A stretch of 64,000 bases of DNA, taken from assembly GCF_027622875.1 (NCBI RefSeq), contig NZ_JAPZVP010000006.1, positions 179,261 to 243,260 on the forward strand. The letters run 5' to 3'. Within the stretch, counting starts at the first letter, position 1. Each line of letters opens with the position of its first letter. Under the pieces are notes generated by a model that was not told where the DNA came from, did not search any database, and worked only from the letters and a program-made list of their open reading frames with translations. This document shows positions 39,320-48,102 of this stretch, piece after piece. A program made the translations under genes and the position numbers. This stretch comes from Glycomyces luteolus (GTDB lineage: Bacteria > Actinomycetota > Actinomycetes > Mycobacteriales > Micromonosporaceae).

Positions 39320-41281
39320 TCAGTGTAGCTCAGCGGTGACCAGTATTCGGACAACGGCGGCAGTCCAGGCGGCGCATTTCGCGGTGTCGTCCCCGCCGGC
39401 CAACGATTTGGACAGGTGCACGAAATCGCTTGCGGCCCTTTGCAGTCCGACCCGCTGGAGTTCGGCGGCGGTGGCGTCCACGCGGCGCCGGGACGGCTCG
39501 CGGGCGCCCCGCAGGCCCTGGTGCGCGAGATCGGCGCATGCGGTGAGCGCGCCCTCGATCGCGGCGGCGACCGGGTCGGTTTCGGCCGCCGCGTCGACGG
39601 CCGCCAGCTCGGCCGTGTCGTCCCCCGGCGCGAAGTCGGGGATCACGGGGCCGTCCTCGGTGAGGAGCGCGGTGGGCTCGACGATGAGCTCGCCGCGGTG
39701 GCGGTGCACGTGACCGGCGACGCCGATGACCCCTTTGAGCAGGGCCTGCTCGGCCGCTTCAAGGGCGCCGGGTGCAGCGCCGCGATGGGGGACGCGAAGG
39801 ATCGCGGTGCCGCCCTTGGGGGCGCTGATGCGGGCTTCGAGGCACTGCGAGGCGGGATCGTAGCCGAGGAGCCGGGCCTCCTCGACGGCGATGACGCGCA
39901 GGGATTCGGCGGCCACGCGCGGGCGCACGAGTGCGGGCGGGCGGGCGGCGAGTTCCTCGGCCAGGGCGTCGAGGTCGGTGGTGCGGAGCGAGTCCGGGAG
40001 GTCGTTCCAGGCCAGGCCCAGCGGCAGGACCTGGGTTTTGGCGAGTCGGCCGGTGCCGAGTCTGAGCGCGCGGGCCGCCGTGCGCGAGGCGGCCTCGGTG
40101 ACGGTGTTCCCGGAGGCCAGAGCGCCGATCTTGCATCCGGCGAGGCGGCGCGAGGCGAGCTCTGATCCGGTGGGGCCGCCGTTCTCCGCGACGGGCCAGT
40201 CGCGCTGGACCGCGAGGACCATGCCGGTCTCGGGCTGCGCGAGGTAGATCTCGAGGGTGCGCGTGTCGCCTTCGGTGCCGACGCGGGCGCCGAGGCCGGT
40301 GAGGCGCACGAGGGTGAGCGGGGTGGCGTCGGCTTCCTCGCTGCCGAGAACCTGGGCGGTCGGGGTGCCTTCACGGTGTCTGGCGGCGCGGGCTCGGGCG
40401 GGGAGTTCGGCAAGGAGGACGGCGAGCCGCTGCGGGTCGTACGCGGCTGAGCGTTCCTCGTAGCGTTCGAGCTGGTCGATGAGGTCGTCGACCGCTCCGG
40501 CGGGCCAGTGGGCGCGGCGGCGGGTGAGGGCTTGGGACTCGCGTTGGAGCGCGGCGCGGAGGACGCCGTCGGCACCGACCGCGCCGTCGAGGAGGACGCG
40601 TTCGGCGAGGGTGAGGGCCTGGTCCAGGGCGGCGCCGAGGGCGGCGTCGAGGCCGTCGGTGGCGACAGCGCCGCCGACGCTGACGGTGATCGCGTCCGGT
40701 TCGGCGTCTCGGAAGGCCCAGACGGCGAGGACGATAGCGGCGTCGCGGGCGGGGCCGGTGGCGTCGGTGTGGACGTAGCCGAGGCCGGGGACGAGGAACT
40801 TCACTGTCGCCGCGGGGAGTTCGGCCGCGGCTGGCCGGTCGGGGCCGGGCCAGGTGAGGCGGGCGGTGTATCCGGCGCGGCGGGTCTGCTCGGCGGCTTT
40901 GAGGGCGTGGTGGCCGAGGGTGCCGCGGAGCTCCTCGTCGGTGATGGCGGCGGGGCTGGCGACCGGTTCGGTTGCTGCCGGAGCCGTTTCGGGCGCCGCT
41001 TGTGCGCGCTGGTAGGCGAGGACGGCGCCGACGCGGTGGCGGCACTTGCCGGAGGCGCCGCAGGTGCAGGTGGAGGCTTCGAGGCCGCCCGCGGCCGGGA
41101 GCGCGGTCTCTGCGCCGTCGGGGAAGACGGCGGTGAGGGTGCCGTCCTCGGCGAGCGTGACGGTGGGGGCCGTCCCGGCGTCGAGGTCCTTGGCGGCGCG
41201 TTTGACGAGGCCGCGGTTGGCAAGGGCCGCAAGGGCGTCGGGGGTGAGGGCGAGGAGGTCGTGCCTGGGTTCCGCGGTCAC
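39320..41281 (-). CDS. SWIM zinc-finger protein (YehQ-like)
   Basis: A 653-residue protein whose SWIM finger CxCx5CxH is seen at C72, C74, C80 and H82 (STCTCGASGKCRHRVG). The remainder is a long Ala/Arg-rich region without catalytic motifs I can identify. SWIM domains bind DNA or protein. In E. coli a SWIM protein (YehQ) closes the yehL-yehM-yehP-yehQ locus, the same order of families as here. GTG at 41281 overlaps the VWA stop by 4 bases (GTGA), so it is translationally coupled; the frame is open upstream but that part is a shadow. It is the last gene of the cassette. Confidence 0.85.
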   Translation of the reverse strand: MTAEPRHDLLALTPDALAALANRGLVKRAAKDLDAGTAPTVTLAEDGTLTAVFPDGAETALPAAGGLEASTCTCGASGKCRHRVGAVLAYQRAQAAPETAPAATEPVASPAAITDEELRGTLGHHALKAAEQTRRAGYTARLTWPGPDRPAAAELPAATVKFLVPGLGYVHTDATGPARDAAIVLAVWAFRDAEPDAITVSVGGAVATDGLDAALGAALDQALTLAERVLLDGAVGADGVLRAALQRESQALTRRRAHWPAGAVDDLIDQLERYEERSAAYDPQRLAVLLAELPARARAARHREGTPTAQVLGSEEADATPLTLVRLTGLGARVGTEGDTRTLEIYLAQPETGMVLAVQRDWPVAENGGPTGSELASRRLAGCKIGALASGNTVTEAASRTAARALRLGTGRLAKTQVLPLGLAWNDLPDSLRTTDLDALAEELAARPPALVRPRVAAESLRVIAVEEARLLGYDPASQCLEARISAPKGGTAILRVPHRGAAPGALEAAEQALLKGVIGVAGHVHRHRGELIVEPTALLTEDGPVIPDFAPGDDTAELAAVDAAAETDPVAAAIEGALTACADLAHQGLRGAREPSRRRVDATAAELQRVGLQRAASDFVHLSKSLAGGDDTAKCAAWTAAVVRILVTAELH

Positions 41282-42438
41282 GTGCCGAGCCTTTCCGCAA
41301 CGAATTCGACCAGGTGGGAGGGGGTCATGGCGCCGACGTGGGCGCCGGCCTTGGTGAGGCGGGCGGCCATGTGGCGGTCGAAGATCGGGTTCGCGTCCTC
41401 GTCGAGGGCGGCGAGGCCGAGCACCTGGGTGCCCTGATCGCAGAGCTGCTTGACGAGGTGGACGAGCCGGGCTTCGCTGCCGCCTTCGTAGAAGTCGCTG
41501 ATGAGGGCCACGATGGAGCGGCGCGGGTTCTCGATGAGTCCGGCGCCGTACTCGACGGCTCGGGCGATGTCGGTGCCGCCGCCGAGCTGGACCTTCATGA
41601 GCAGTTCGACCGGGTCGTCCACATCGGAGGTCATGTCGACCACGGCGGTGTCGAACGCGATCAGGTGGGTCTTGAGGCCGGGGAGGGCGTGCAGGCATGC
41701 GGCGGTGACGGCCGAGTGGATCACCGAGCCGGTCATGGACCCGGACTGGTCGACGAGCAGCACGAGCTGCCACTGCTCCAGGCGTTTGGAAGTGCGCGAA
41801 TGGAACTGCGGGCGTTCGATGGCGACGCGCCGCTCCTCGGGCTGGTAGTGCTTGAGGTTGGCGCGCAGCGTGCGTTTGAGGTCGAAGTCGCGGGAGCGGC
41901 GGTGGAAGCTGGGTTTGCGGGTGCGGCTGCCGGTGAAGACGGTGCGCACCTGCACGGAGAGCTTCTCGACGAGGCGCTGCACGACCTCTTCGACGATGCG
42001 GCGGGCGGCGGCGAGCACCTGCGGGTTCATGAGGTGCTTGGTGCGCAGGACGGCCTTGAGGAGGGCCGGGCTCGGCTCGATGCGCTCCAGCACATCGGGA
42101 TTGGTGAGCACGTCGCTGATCTCGTAGCGTTCGATCGCGTCGCGTTCGAGCCGTTCGATGGTCTCCTTGGGGAAGAGCCGGTGAATGCCGTCGAGCCAGT
42201 CCACGGTGGTGAGCTGCGACGGCGAGTCGTCCGCGCCGCGCTGGCCGTCCCGGTCGCCTCGTGCCCCGCCGCGTCGGACGCCGCGCTTGCCGAGGTCGTC
42301 GTCGCGGCTGTAGAGCCAGTCGAGGGCGGCGTCGCGCCCGGCGTTCTCGGCGCTGAGGCCGCCGGTGCAGCTCTCGGCGGCGGGCCCGAGGATGAGCCGC
42401 CAGCGTTGCAGGTCGGCTCCGTTGTGCTCGTCCCCCAT
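41278..42438 (-). CDS. VWA (CoxE-like) domain protein (YehP-like)
   Basis: A 386-residue protein. A helical N-terminal half includes LFPKETIERLERDAIERYEI. The von Willebrand A domain carries a complete MIDAS: D230-x-S232-x-S234 in LVDQSGSMTGS, the Thr in GGGTDIARA, and Asp in LISDFYEGG. VWA proteins next to MoxR ATPases usually act as the metal-binding partner in chaperone-like remodelling of a client complex. A basic segment (KPSFHRRSRDFDLKRTLR) lies before the VWA domain. It overlaps the DUF5682 gene by one base and the SWIM gene by four. Confidence 0.9.
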   Translation of the reverse strand: MGDEHNGADLQRWRLILGPAAESCTGGLSAENAGRDAALDWLYSRDDDLGKRGVRRGGARGDRDGQRGADDSPSQLTTVDWLDGIHRLFPKETIERLERDAIERYEISDVLTNPDVLERIEPSPALLKAVLRTKHLMNPQVLAAARRIVEEVVQRLVEKLSVQVRTVFTGSRTRKPSFHRRSRDFDLKRTLRANLKHYQPEERRVAIERPQFHSRTSKRLEQWQLVLLVDQSGSMTGSVIHSAVTAACLHALPGLKTHLIAFDTAVVDMTSDVDDPVELLMKVQLGGGTDIARAVEYGAGLIENPRRSIVALISDFYEGGSEARLVHLVKQLCDQGTQVLGLAALDEDANPIFDRHMAARLTKAGAHVGAMTPSHLVEFVAERLGT

Positions 42439-44720
42439 CAGGACTCCCCTCCGAATACGAGGTCTTCGCGGGCGAGGGCGGCCTCGACGCGGGCTTCGAG
42501 TGCCATCGCGGCGGCCATCACGACCGGGTCGACGGCGAGTTTGCGGGTGAGGCTGCGGGCGTCGCCGCCGCCTCGGACCGCTACGAGGCGTTCGGCGATG
42601 AGGCCGCGCTCACGCGGCGGGAACATCGCGAACGCCTGCCGCAGGGCCGGCAGGGCGATGAGGAACTCGTCCTCGCTGAGGTCGGCCACCAGTTCATCCA
42701 CAGCGGACACGACACCCTGCTCCTCGGCGAGGACCTCTTCGCGGGCGACGGCGAAGAGCCCGGCGAGCCAGTCGCCGAGGCGGTCGGGGTCGGCCGCGCC
42801 CGCGGCGGCTTCGGCGGCGTTCGCGGGCGCGCCGAGCGCCCAGGCGAGGCCGAGGGCCGCGCCGCGCAGGTCGGGCGGGGCCTGGCCGTCGATCGCGATC
42901 CTTTGGGCCGCAGCGGCGACCGAGGCGGCCGGGGGCGTGAGGCCCGGGGCGTGGCGCACGGCGTCGCGCAGGGCGCGCATCGCGCGGAGGCGTCCGTGGT
43001 CGGCAGGGCCGGGCCCGGCGTGCAGGCCTTCGGCGAGCCACAGGAGGCGGTTCGCGCACGCGGTGACGACGGCGGCGTAGAGGTCGCTCCCGGCGGTGCC
43101 GAAGAGGTGGTCGTGGCGCCACAGCGCGAGCACGGTGGCGAGTGCGGGTCCGACCTCGCCGAGGTTGCCGCTGTCGTCCACAGCGGATTCGACGGCGGCG
43201 CCGAGGCGGTCGGTGAGGTGCGCGCGGCCGCACAGGGCGGCGTCGAACAGCATGGCGGCCAAGGCGTCGAGCGCGGTCTCGGCGTCGGCGCGCTGCTCGA
43301 GAACGGTCTGGGCGGCGTCGCCGAGGGTGGCGCCGAGCGCTCCGGACTCGATGAGCACTGGGAGCCGGTCGGCCCTCGAGTCGAGCGTCCAGTGCTCATG
43401 GGCTTGGACGTCCGCTCCCGCCGTGGGACCCTCGTCGCGCTTCACTCCGGGGAGGCGCAGGAGCCGCATGCAGTGGAGGACGCGGCTGCGTTCGAGGTCT
43501 TTGGGTTTGGCGAGGTCGAGGCGGAGCGGTCCGTCGCCGTCGAGGCGGAGGCGGGCCATCTCGGCTTCGGCGTCGTCCACGAGCGGAGGCCGGGGCGTGT
43601 CCGGGTGGAGGCGGCCGACCCGCTCGCCGGTGAGGGCCGCGGTCATCTCGACCACGACCGGATGCGTTCCGGCCGTGAGCAGTCCGCGGCGGGTCCACGG
43701 GAGCGGCTGCTCGAGGTCGTCGCTGATGAGGGCGCTGGCGAGGCCGTCGAGGAGGTCGGTGCGGCCGGGCCGTTCGTGGCCGCGCAGGCGCGCGAGGCCC
43801 TCGGTGAGGCTGCGTGCGCCGATGAGGTCCGAAGTGGAGACGTGCAGGCCGCGGAGGCGCAGGCGGGTGGTGATGCGCTGCACGAGCGTGGCCGCCGCCT
43901 CCTCGGGCCCGGCTTCCCAGAGGCGCTGGTAGTACTCGGGCGAGGGCATCCCGGACTGGTATCCGGCGAAGGCGTCGAGGCGCTTGAAGGAGTAGGGCAC
44001 GAGGTAGCCGCCGGTCTCGGTGCCTTCGGGGGGTTCGGGCAGCGGAGGAGGGGCGGCGTCCTCGTTCTCGGTGGCGGCGAGCGCGACGAGGCGGCGCAGC
44101 GCGGGAGCGTGGAAGCCGCCGCAGACGACGAGCACGGGACCGTCGGTCGCCGCCAGCGTCGCGTGGATCCACTGGGCCATGAAGGCTTCGCGGGCGGTGT
44201 CCACATCGGCGGTCTCGGCCTCGCCGCGCACGAGGTCGAAGTACCGGTCGAGCCGGTCGGCGAGCCCTTCAGGGTCGGCGACCTCGACGAGGTGGTCCCA
44301 GAGTGCGTCCACATTGTCCACGGCGAAGGCGCGGCAGAGCCGGTCGGTGGCCTCGGTGTAGCGGCGCTCGGCGTCCGAGTACCGGTTCTCGACGCCGTCG
44401 AAGGCCTGGTGCCAGGCGGGAAGGTCGATGAAGCGGACCTCCGCCCCGGCGCGGCGGCCCTCGGCGAGCGCGACCCACTCGGGCGAGTAGTCGCACATCG
44501 GCGCCCAAGTGCGGCGCACCGCGAGGTCGGTGCTCGCGTACGAGTAGATCGCCACGGGCAGTTCGTGTTCGAGGGCGAGTTCGCCGAGGCGGTCGTTGAA
44601 GTCCGCCGGGCCCTCGATGAGCACGGCGGCGGGCCGCAGCTCCTCGATCCGCTCGGCGACGAGGCGGGCGCAGGCGGGCGAGTGGTGCCGCACGCCCTGG
44701 ACGTGGAGGCGCTCGATCAT
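42438..44720 (-). CDS. DUF5682-family protein (YehM-like)
   Basis: A 760-residue cytoplasmic protein of unknown biochemical role. The N-terminal third has conserved stretches with polar residues: VQGVRHHSPACARLV, VLIEGPADFNDRLGEL, and later VLVVCGGFHAPALRRLV, as in DUF5682. These look like an alpha/beta fold with possible active-site His, Asp and Glu. The C-terminal half is helical and Ala-rich. DUF5682 proteins are regularly encoded between a MoxR ATPase and a VWA protein. ATG at 44720 overlaps the MoxR stop (ATGA); the open frame extends to 45692 as a shadow of the MoxR gene. Confidence 0.8.
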   Translation of the reverse strand: MIERLHVQGVRHHSPACARLVAERIEELRPAAVLIEGPADFNDRLGELALEHELPVAIYSYASTDLAVRRTWAPMCDYSPEWVALAEGRRAGAEVRFIDLPAWHQAFDGVENRYSDAERRYTEATDRLCRAFAVDNVDALWDHLVEVADPEGLADRLDRYFDLVRGEAETADVDTAREAFMAQWIHATLAATDGPVLVVCGGFHAPALRRLVALAATENEDAAPPPLPEPPEGTETGGYLVPYSFKRLDAFAGYQSGMPSPEYYQRLWEAGPEEAAATLVQRITTRLRLRGLHVSTSDLIGARSLTEGLARLRGHERPGRTDLLDGLASALISDDLEQPLPWTRRGLLTAGTHPVVVEMTAALTGERVGRLHPDTPRPPLVDDAEAEMARLRLDGDGPLRLDLAKPKDLERSRVLHCMRLLRLPGVKRDEGPTAGADVQAHEHWTLDSRADRLPVLIESGALGATLGDAAQTVLEQRADAETALDALAAMLFDAALCGRAHLTDRLGAAVESAVDDSGNLGEVGPALATVLALWRHDHLFGTAGSDLYAAVVTACANRLLWLAEGLHAGPGPADHGRLRAMRALRDAVRHAPGLTPPAASVAAAAQRIAIDGQAPPDLRGAALGLAWALGAPANAAEAAAGAADPDRLGDWLAGLFAVAREEVLAEEQGVVSAVDELVADLSEDEFLIALPALRQAFAMFPPRERGLIAERLVAVRGGGDARSLTRKLAVDPVVMAAAMALEARVEAALAREDLVFGGES

Positions 44721-45808
44721 CCCGGCAGCAGGTTCCGCGCCTGGTAGAGCGATTCCCAGTGCGGGCCTTTGCGTTTGGGGGCCTTCTGCTCGAGGTAGCG
44801 GCGCAGGCGCGCGAGGTCCTCCGCGTTGTCCTTGGCGGCGGCCCCGGCCATGCAGTCCACGATGTCCCCGGCGACGGCGGTGCCGCCGCGCAGGTACCAG
44901 GCCTTGATGCCCACGGCGTGGGCGACGGAGACGGCTTCGGCGGTCGACATGACCGCCTGAGGGCGGCCGGAGTTCGCGTCGCCGGTGCGGAGGTCGCGGA
45001 AGACCCGCACGAGCACTTCGAGCACGTCCCGCGACGGGGGCGCGGGCACGCCCGAGCGGGAGAGGGCAGCGGCGGCCTCGGTCTCGACCAGGTCGAGCTC
45101 GGTCTTGAAGTCGGCGATGGGGAAGACCGTCTCGAAGTTGAAGCGGCGCTTGAGGGCCGCGCTCATCTCGTTCACTCCGCGGTCGCGGGTGTTGGCGGTG
45201 GCGATGATGTTGAAGCCCTCGCGGGCGAACACCATCGAGTCGCCGTCGAGCTCCGGGATGGCGAGCACGCGGTCGGACAGGGGCGAGAGCAGCGAGTCCT
45301 GGACTTCGAGGGGGCAGCGGGTGATCTCCTCGAAGCGCACGACCCGGCCCTCGGACATGCCGCGCAGCAGGGGCGCGGGCACGAGCGCGCGTTCGGTCGG
45401 CCCCTCGGAGACCAGCAGGGAGTAGTTCCAGGAGTAGGCGATCTGGTCTTCCGTGGTGGACGCTCCACCTTGGATGGTGAGGGTGGAGTCGCCGGAGACG
45501 GCGGCCGCGATGAGCTCGGACAGCAGCGATTTCGCGGTGCCGGGCTCCCCCACGAGCATGAGGCCGCGGTTGGTGGCGAGCGTGACGAGCGCCCGGTCGA
45601 TGAGCGAGGGGTCGCCCACGAACTTGCGGCTGATGCCGCGCGATTCGTCGCCCACGATGAAGGTGCGGGCGGCCTGGAGGCTGAGGGCCCACCCGGGCGG
45701 GCGGGGCGACTCGTCCTCGGCGGCGAGCTTCTCGAGCTCGGAGGCGTAGCGGCGCTCGGCGGGCGGGCGTTGGAGTTTCGGCTCTGCTGGGAGTGCGGTG
45801 GCGGTCAT
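44717..45808 (-). CDS. MoxR-family AAA+ ATPase (YehL-like)
   Basis: A 363-residue AAA+ protein. Walker A is GEPGTAKS (87-94), Walker B VVRFEEI (156-162), and sensor 1 is NIIATANTRDRGVNEMS. The arginine-finger region KRRFNFETVFPIADF follows. The MoxR family (here probably the YehL subfamily) forms hexamers that work with VWA proteins to assemble or activate client proteins. Its gene follows the short DUF4132 gene after 13 bases and overlaps the DUF5682 gene, so all five genes to 39320 are probably one transcript. Confidence 0.92.
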   Translation of the reverse strand: MTATALPAEPKLQRPPAERRYASELEKLAAEDESPRPPGWALSLQAARTFIVGDESRGISRKFVGDPSLIDRALVTLATNRGLMLVGEPGTAKSLLSELIAAAVSGDSTLTIQGGASTTEDQIAYSWNYSLLVSEGPTERALVPAPLLRGMSEGRVVRFEEITRCPLEVQDSLLSPLSDRVLAIPELDGDSMVFAREGFNIIATANTRDRGVNEMSAALKRRFNFETVFPIADFKTELDLVETEAAAALSRSGVPAPPSRDVLEVLVRVFRDLRTGDANSGRPQAVMSTAEAVSVAHAVGIKAWYLRGGTAVAGDIVDCMAGAAAKDNAEDLARLRRYLEQKAPKRKGPHWESLYQARNLLPG

Positions 45809-45821
45809 GGCGGCTTTCTGC

Positions 45822-47996
45822 TCAGTGGTGGATGCCGGTGGCGCGGCCGAGTCCGGCGAGGATCTCGGCGACGAGGACGGGGTCGAGGGCGTCGCCGCGC
45901 AGCGTCGGGACGCCGCGGCGGCGGTTCTTGGTGGGCGAGAACCAGATCCAGAGGATCCGGTGGCGGCCTTCGGGATCGGGGTCGTCGTAGTCGGGGCTGG
46001 GGTCGATCTCGGCGAGGAGGTGGGCGTTGTAGACGATAGCGGCGCTCTCGGCGTTCAGCGCCGCGCGCGGGAGGTCGCGGGCGAACAGGTAGGTGAACGG
46101 CCTGGAGGCCCAGTCGGGCAGCTCGTCCCAGTGGAGCCGCTTCCAGTCCAGCACCTCGTTCAGAGCGCCGAACGCGGCGGTCGCACCGGAGAACCGGTCG
46201 AGGACGCCGGTGCGGGCCTCCTCCGGCGTGAGGGTGAGCGCCGGGCGGGCGAGCTGGTCGAAGGGCTGCAGGATCTCGTAGTCGGCGAAGATCTCGGTCC
46301 AGAGCGGCAGGTCGGGGCCGAGCAGTACGGGGTGCGCGAGGCGGACGCGGGCGCCGTCGAGGAGCTGGAGCGGTTTGTCGTCGACGGCGGCGAAGCTGCC
46401 GTCCTCGGCGAGGCGGAAGCCTTGGGGCCCAGCGGCGGTCTCGCCGATCCAGAGGAGTCCGCGGGCGAGGGAGGCGAGCACCGGGTGCGCGGTGAGGTGC
46501 GCGAACTCGTCGGCCGCCCAGACGCGACTGTGGAGCATCGCGTCCTTGAGGCGGTCGCTCTGGAAGGCGAGCTCGGCGGTGAGGTCCTTGGAGAGCTTGC
46601 GAAAGCGGGCGATCGAGGCCTTGGCGGTCTCGGCGTCGTCGCGGACTCCGGGGCGGGGCACGCGCGCGCGGCGCTTTCCCGCGGCGTCGGTGACGCTCAG
46701 CTTGAGCCGTTCGTCGGCCTTGATGTGGAAGACGCGCGACCCGAAGTCGAGCGTGAGCCGAGCGGGGTCGTCGAGGCCGAGCGCACGCGCGTCCCGGTCC
46801 GCCAGCGATTCCACTTCGGACCCGATCCGGGCGGCGACCTTGGCGGCGTGGGAGGTGGCGAGCTCCCGCACCGATTCGTGCTGCTTGCCTCGGGAGAGGC
46901 GGTACAGCGCCGGGAACGCGAGCTCGGCGGGGAATGCCGGAAGGGTCTCCAGTGCCATGGCGGTCCCGTCGAGATAGCGGGCGCTTGATGCCGCCGACCA
47001 CCCCTCGACCAGCGCGGCGGCCTCGGCCCCGCCGAAACGGGCGAGCTGGCCGACCGACCAGTCCGCATAGCCGTAGTGGTTCACCAGCGCGAGCGAGAAG
47101 CGGGCGAGCGATTCGCGGTCGCAGGCCTCGGCGACGGTCTCGACGGCGGGGTACGGCGTGCGGGGGGACCACTGCGAGAGGACGGCGATGAGGTGCGAGA
47201 CGGCGGTGGACGGCAGGAGCGCGGAGCGGTCGGCGGTGAGCACCGGAGGGAGCGGCTCGCCGATGTCGGGGGAGCCCGCGTTGGGGTTGTTGAGGAGCGG
47301 CCGGTCGGGGTAGTCGGCGAGCACTGCGGTGACGCCCGCGACCGCTTCGGGCCCATGGGTTTCAGCGCCTTCGATGACGGCCTCGGGGCCGTAGCGCCAG
47401 GCGAGGAGTCGCAGCGCGCCTCGTGCGGTGGTGCGCTGGTAGCCCTTGGGGCCGAAGGCCTCCGGGACGAGTAGGGGTACGGCGTGGAGGCCGTGGCGGT
47501 CGAACCAGTCGAGGCCGGGGCCGCGTCCGGCGTCGAGGCGGAGAAACCAGTGCGCGGCGAGGGCGGCGGCCGGGGTGCTGCGGATCGGGAGGAGGGCGCG
47601 GCCGGCCCAGGGGGAGTCGCGGAGCACTTCGACGGCTTCGTCGGCGATCGACGGGCCTCGGCGGGCGAGCTGCGAGAGGACGCTCTCGGCGAGTTTCCAG
47701 CCGTAGGAGTAGCTGATGCCGACCTGCTGGTCCCAGTAGGTGTCCGGGTCCCATTCGACCAGGTCGGGTTCGATGGCCATGGCGCGCTCGAACTCGTCGC
47801 CGCGCCCGACGATCTGCGGTGCGGGGGTTTCGAGCCCGGGGATCTCGCGGGGCGGGCGGCTCCGGCGCGGCTCGGCCCAGGGCGGGGAGACGAGCACCTT
47901 CGGGAGGTCCGCAAGCGCCGCCTCGGGGAGGCCGAGCGGCGGCGACTCGATCGTCACGTCGAGTTGCTTTTCTTGTGGCGCAAGGTGATCGGGCAT
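45822..47996 (-). CDS. DUF4132 protein, short paralogue lacking most of the N-terminal region
   Basis: A 724-residue member of the DUF4132 (MolR/YehI-like) family, about 370 residues shorter than its three neighbours. The first 12 residues (MPDHLAPQEKQL) match the start of the paralogue at 58079 (MTDHVAPQEDQL). It then jumps to the region that lies near residue 394 in that protein (LPKVLVSPPW against LPPLLVAPPW). The middle and C-terminal parts are collinear with the others: RYGPEAV repeats, DFGSRVF, and the invariant DYEILQPF near 590. The C-terminus after about 620 differs strongly. No catalytic motif is known for the family. It has its own promoter-like motif and precedes the MoxR gene by 13 bases. 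Confidence 0.88.
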   Translation of the reverse strand: MPDHLAPQEKQLDVTIESPPLGLPEAALADLPKVLVSPPWAEPRRSRPPREIPGLETPAPQIVGRGDEFERAMAIEPDLVEWDPDTYWDQQVGISYSYGWKLAESVLSQLARRGPSIADEAVEVLRDSPWAGRALLPIRSTPAAALAAHWFLRLDAGRGPGLDWFDRHGLHAVPLLVPEAFGPKGYQRTTARGALRLLAWRYGPEAVIEGAETHGPEAVAGVTAVLADYPDRPLLNNPNAGSPDIGEPLPPVLTADRSALLPSTAVSHLIAVLSQWSPRTPYPAVETVAEACDRESLARFSLALVNHYGYADWSVGQLARFGGAEAAALVEGWSAASSARYLDGTAMALETLPAFPAELAFPALYRLSRGKQHESVRELATSHAAKVAARIGSEVESLADRDARALGLDDPARLTLDFGSRVFHIKADERLKLSVTDAAGKRRARVPRPGVRDDAETAKASIARFRKLSKDLTAELAFQSDRLKDAMLHSRVWAADEFAHLTAHPVLASLARGLLWIGETAAGPQGFRLAEDGSFAAVDDKPLQLLDGARVRLAHPVLLGPDLPLWTEIFADYEILQPFDQLARPALTLTPEEARTGVLDRFSGATAAFGALNEVLDWKRLHWDELPDWASRPFTYLFARDLPRAALNAESAAIVYNAHLLAEIDPSPDYDDPDPEGRHRILWIWFSPTKNRRRGVPTLRGDALDPVLVAEILAGLGRATGIHH

Positions 47997-48029
47997 GTCC
48001 GGCTTTCGGGAGGCGGCTTCGTTCTGGAG

Positions 48030-48052
48030 AGCATAAGAGAACGGTGCGACAC
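48030..48052 (-). promoter_or_regulatory. Promoter-like motif upstream of the short DUF4132 gene
   Basis: On the minus strand GTGTCGCACCG (48042-48052), a 6-base gap, then TATGCT (48030-48035), 33 bases before the ATG. The 11-mer and the spacing are identical to those upstream of the DUF4132 gene at 58079. No -35 hexamer fits the normal spacing, so the 11-mer may be a regulator site over the spacer. Confidence 0.5.
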
Positions 48053-48053
48053 G

Positions 48054-48093
48054 CCTCCGGCCCGCCGCTGTTCGAACGGCGGCGGGCCGGAGG
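48054..48093 (-). terminator. Very strong hairpin between DUF4132 genes
   Basis: A perfect 15-bp GC-rich stem (48054-48068 with 48079-48093) around a 10-base loop. It is 9 bases after the stop of the gene ending at 48103 and directly upstream of the promoter-like motif. It could end the upstream DUF4132 transcript. Confidence 0.7.
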
Positions 48094-48102
48094 GGGGCGG
48101 GC

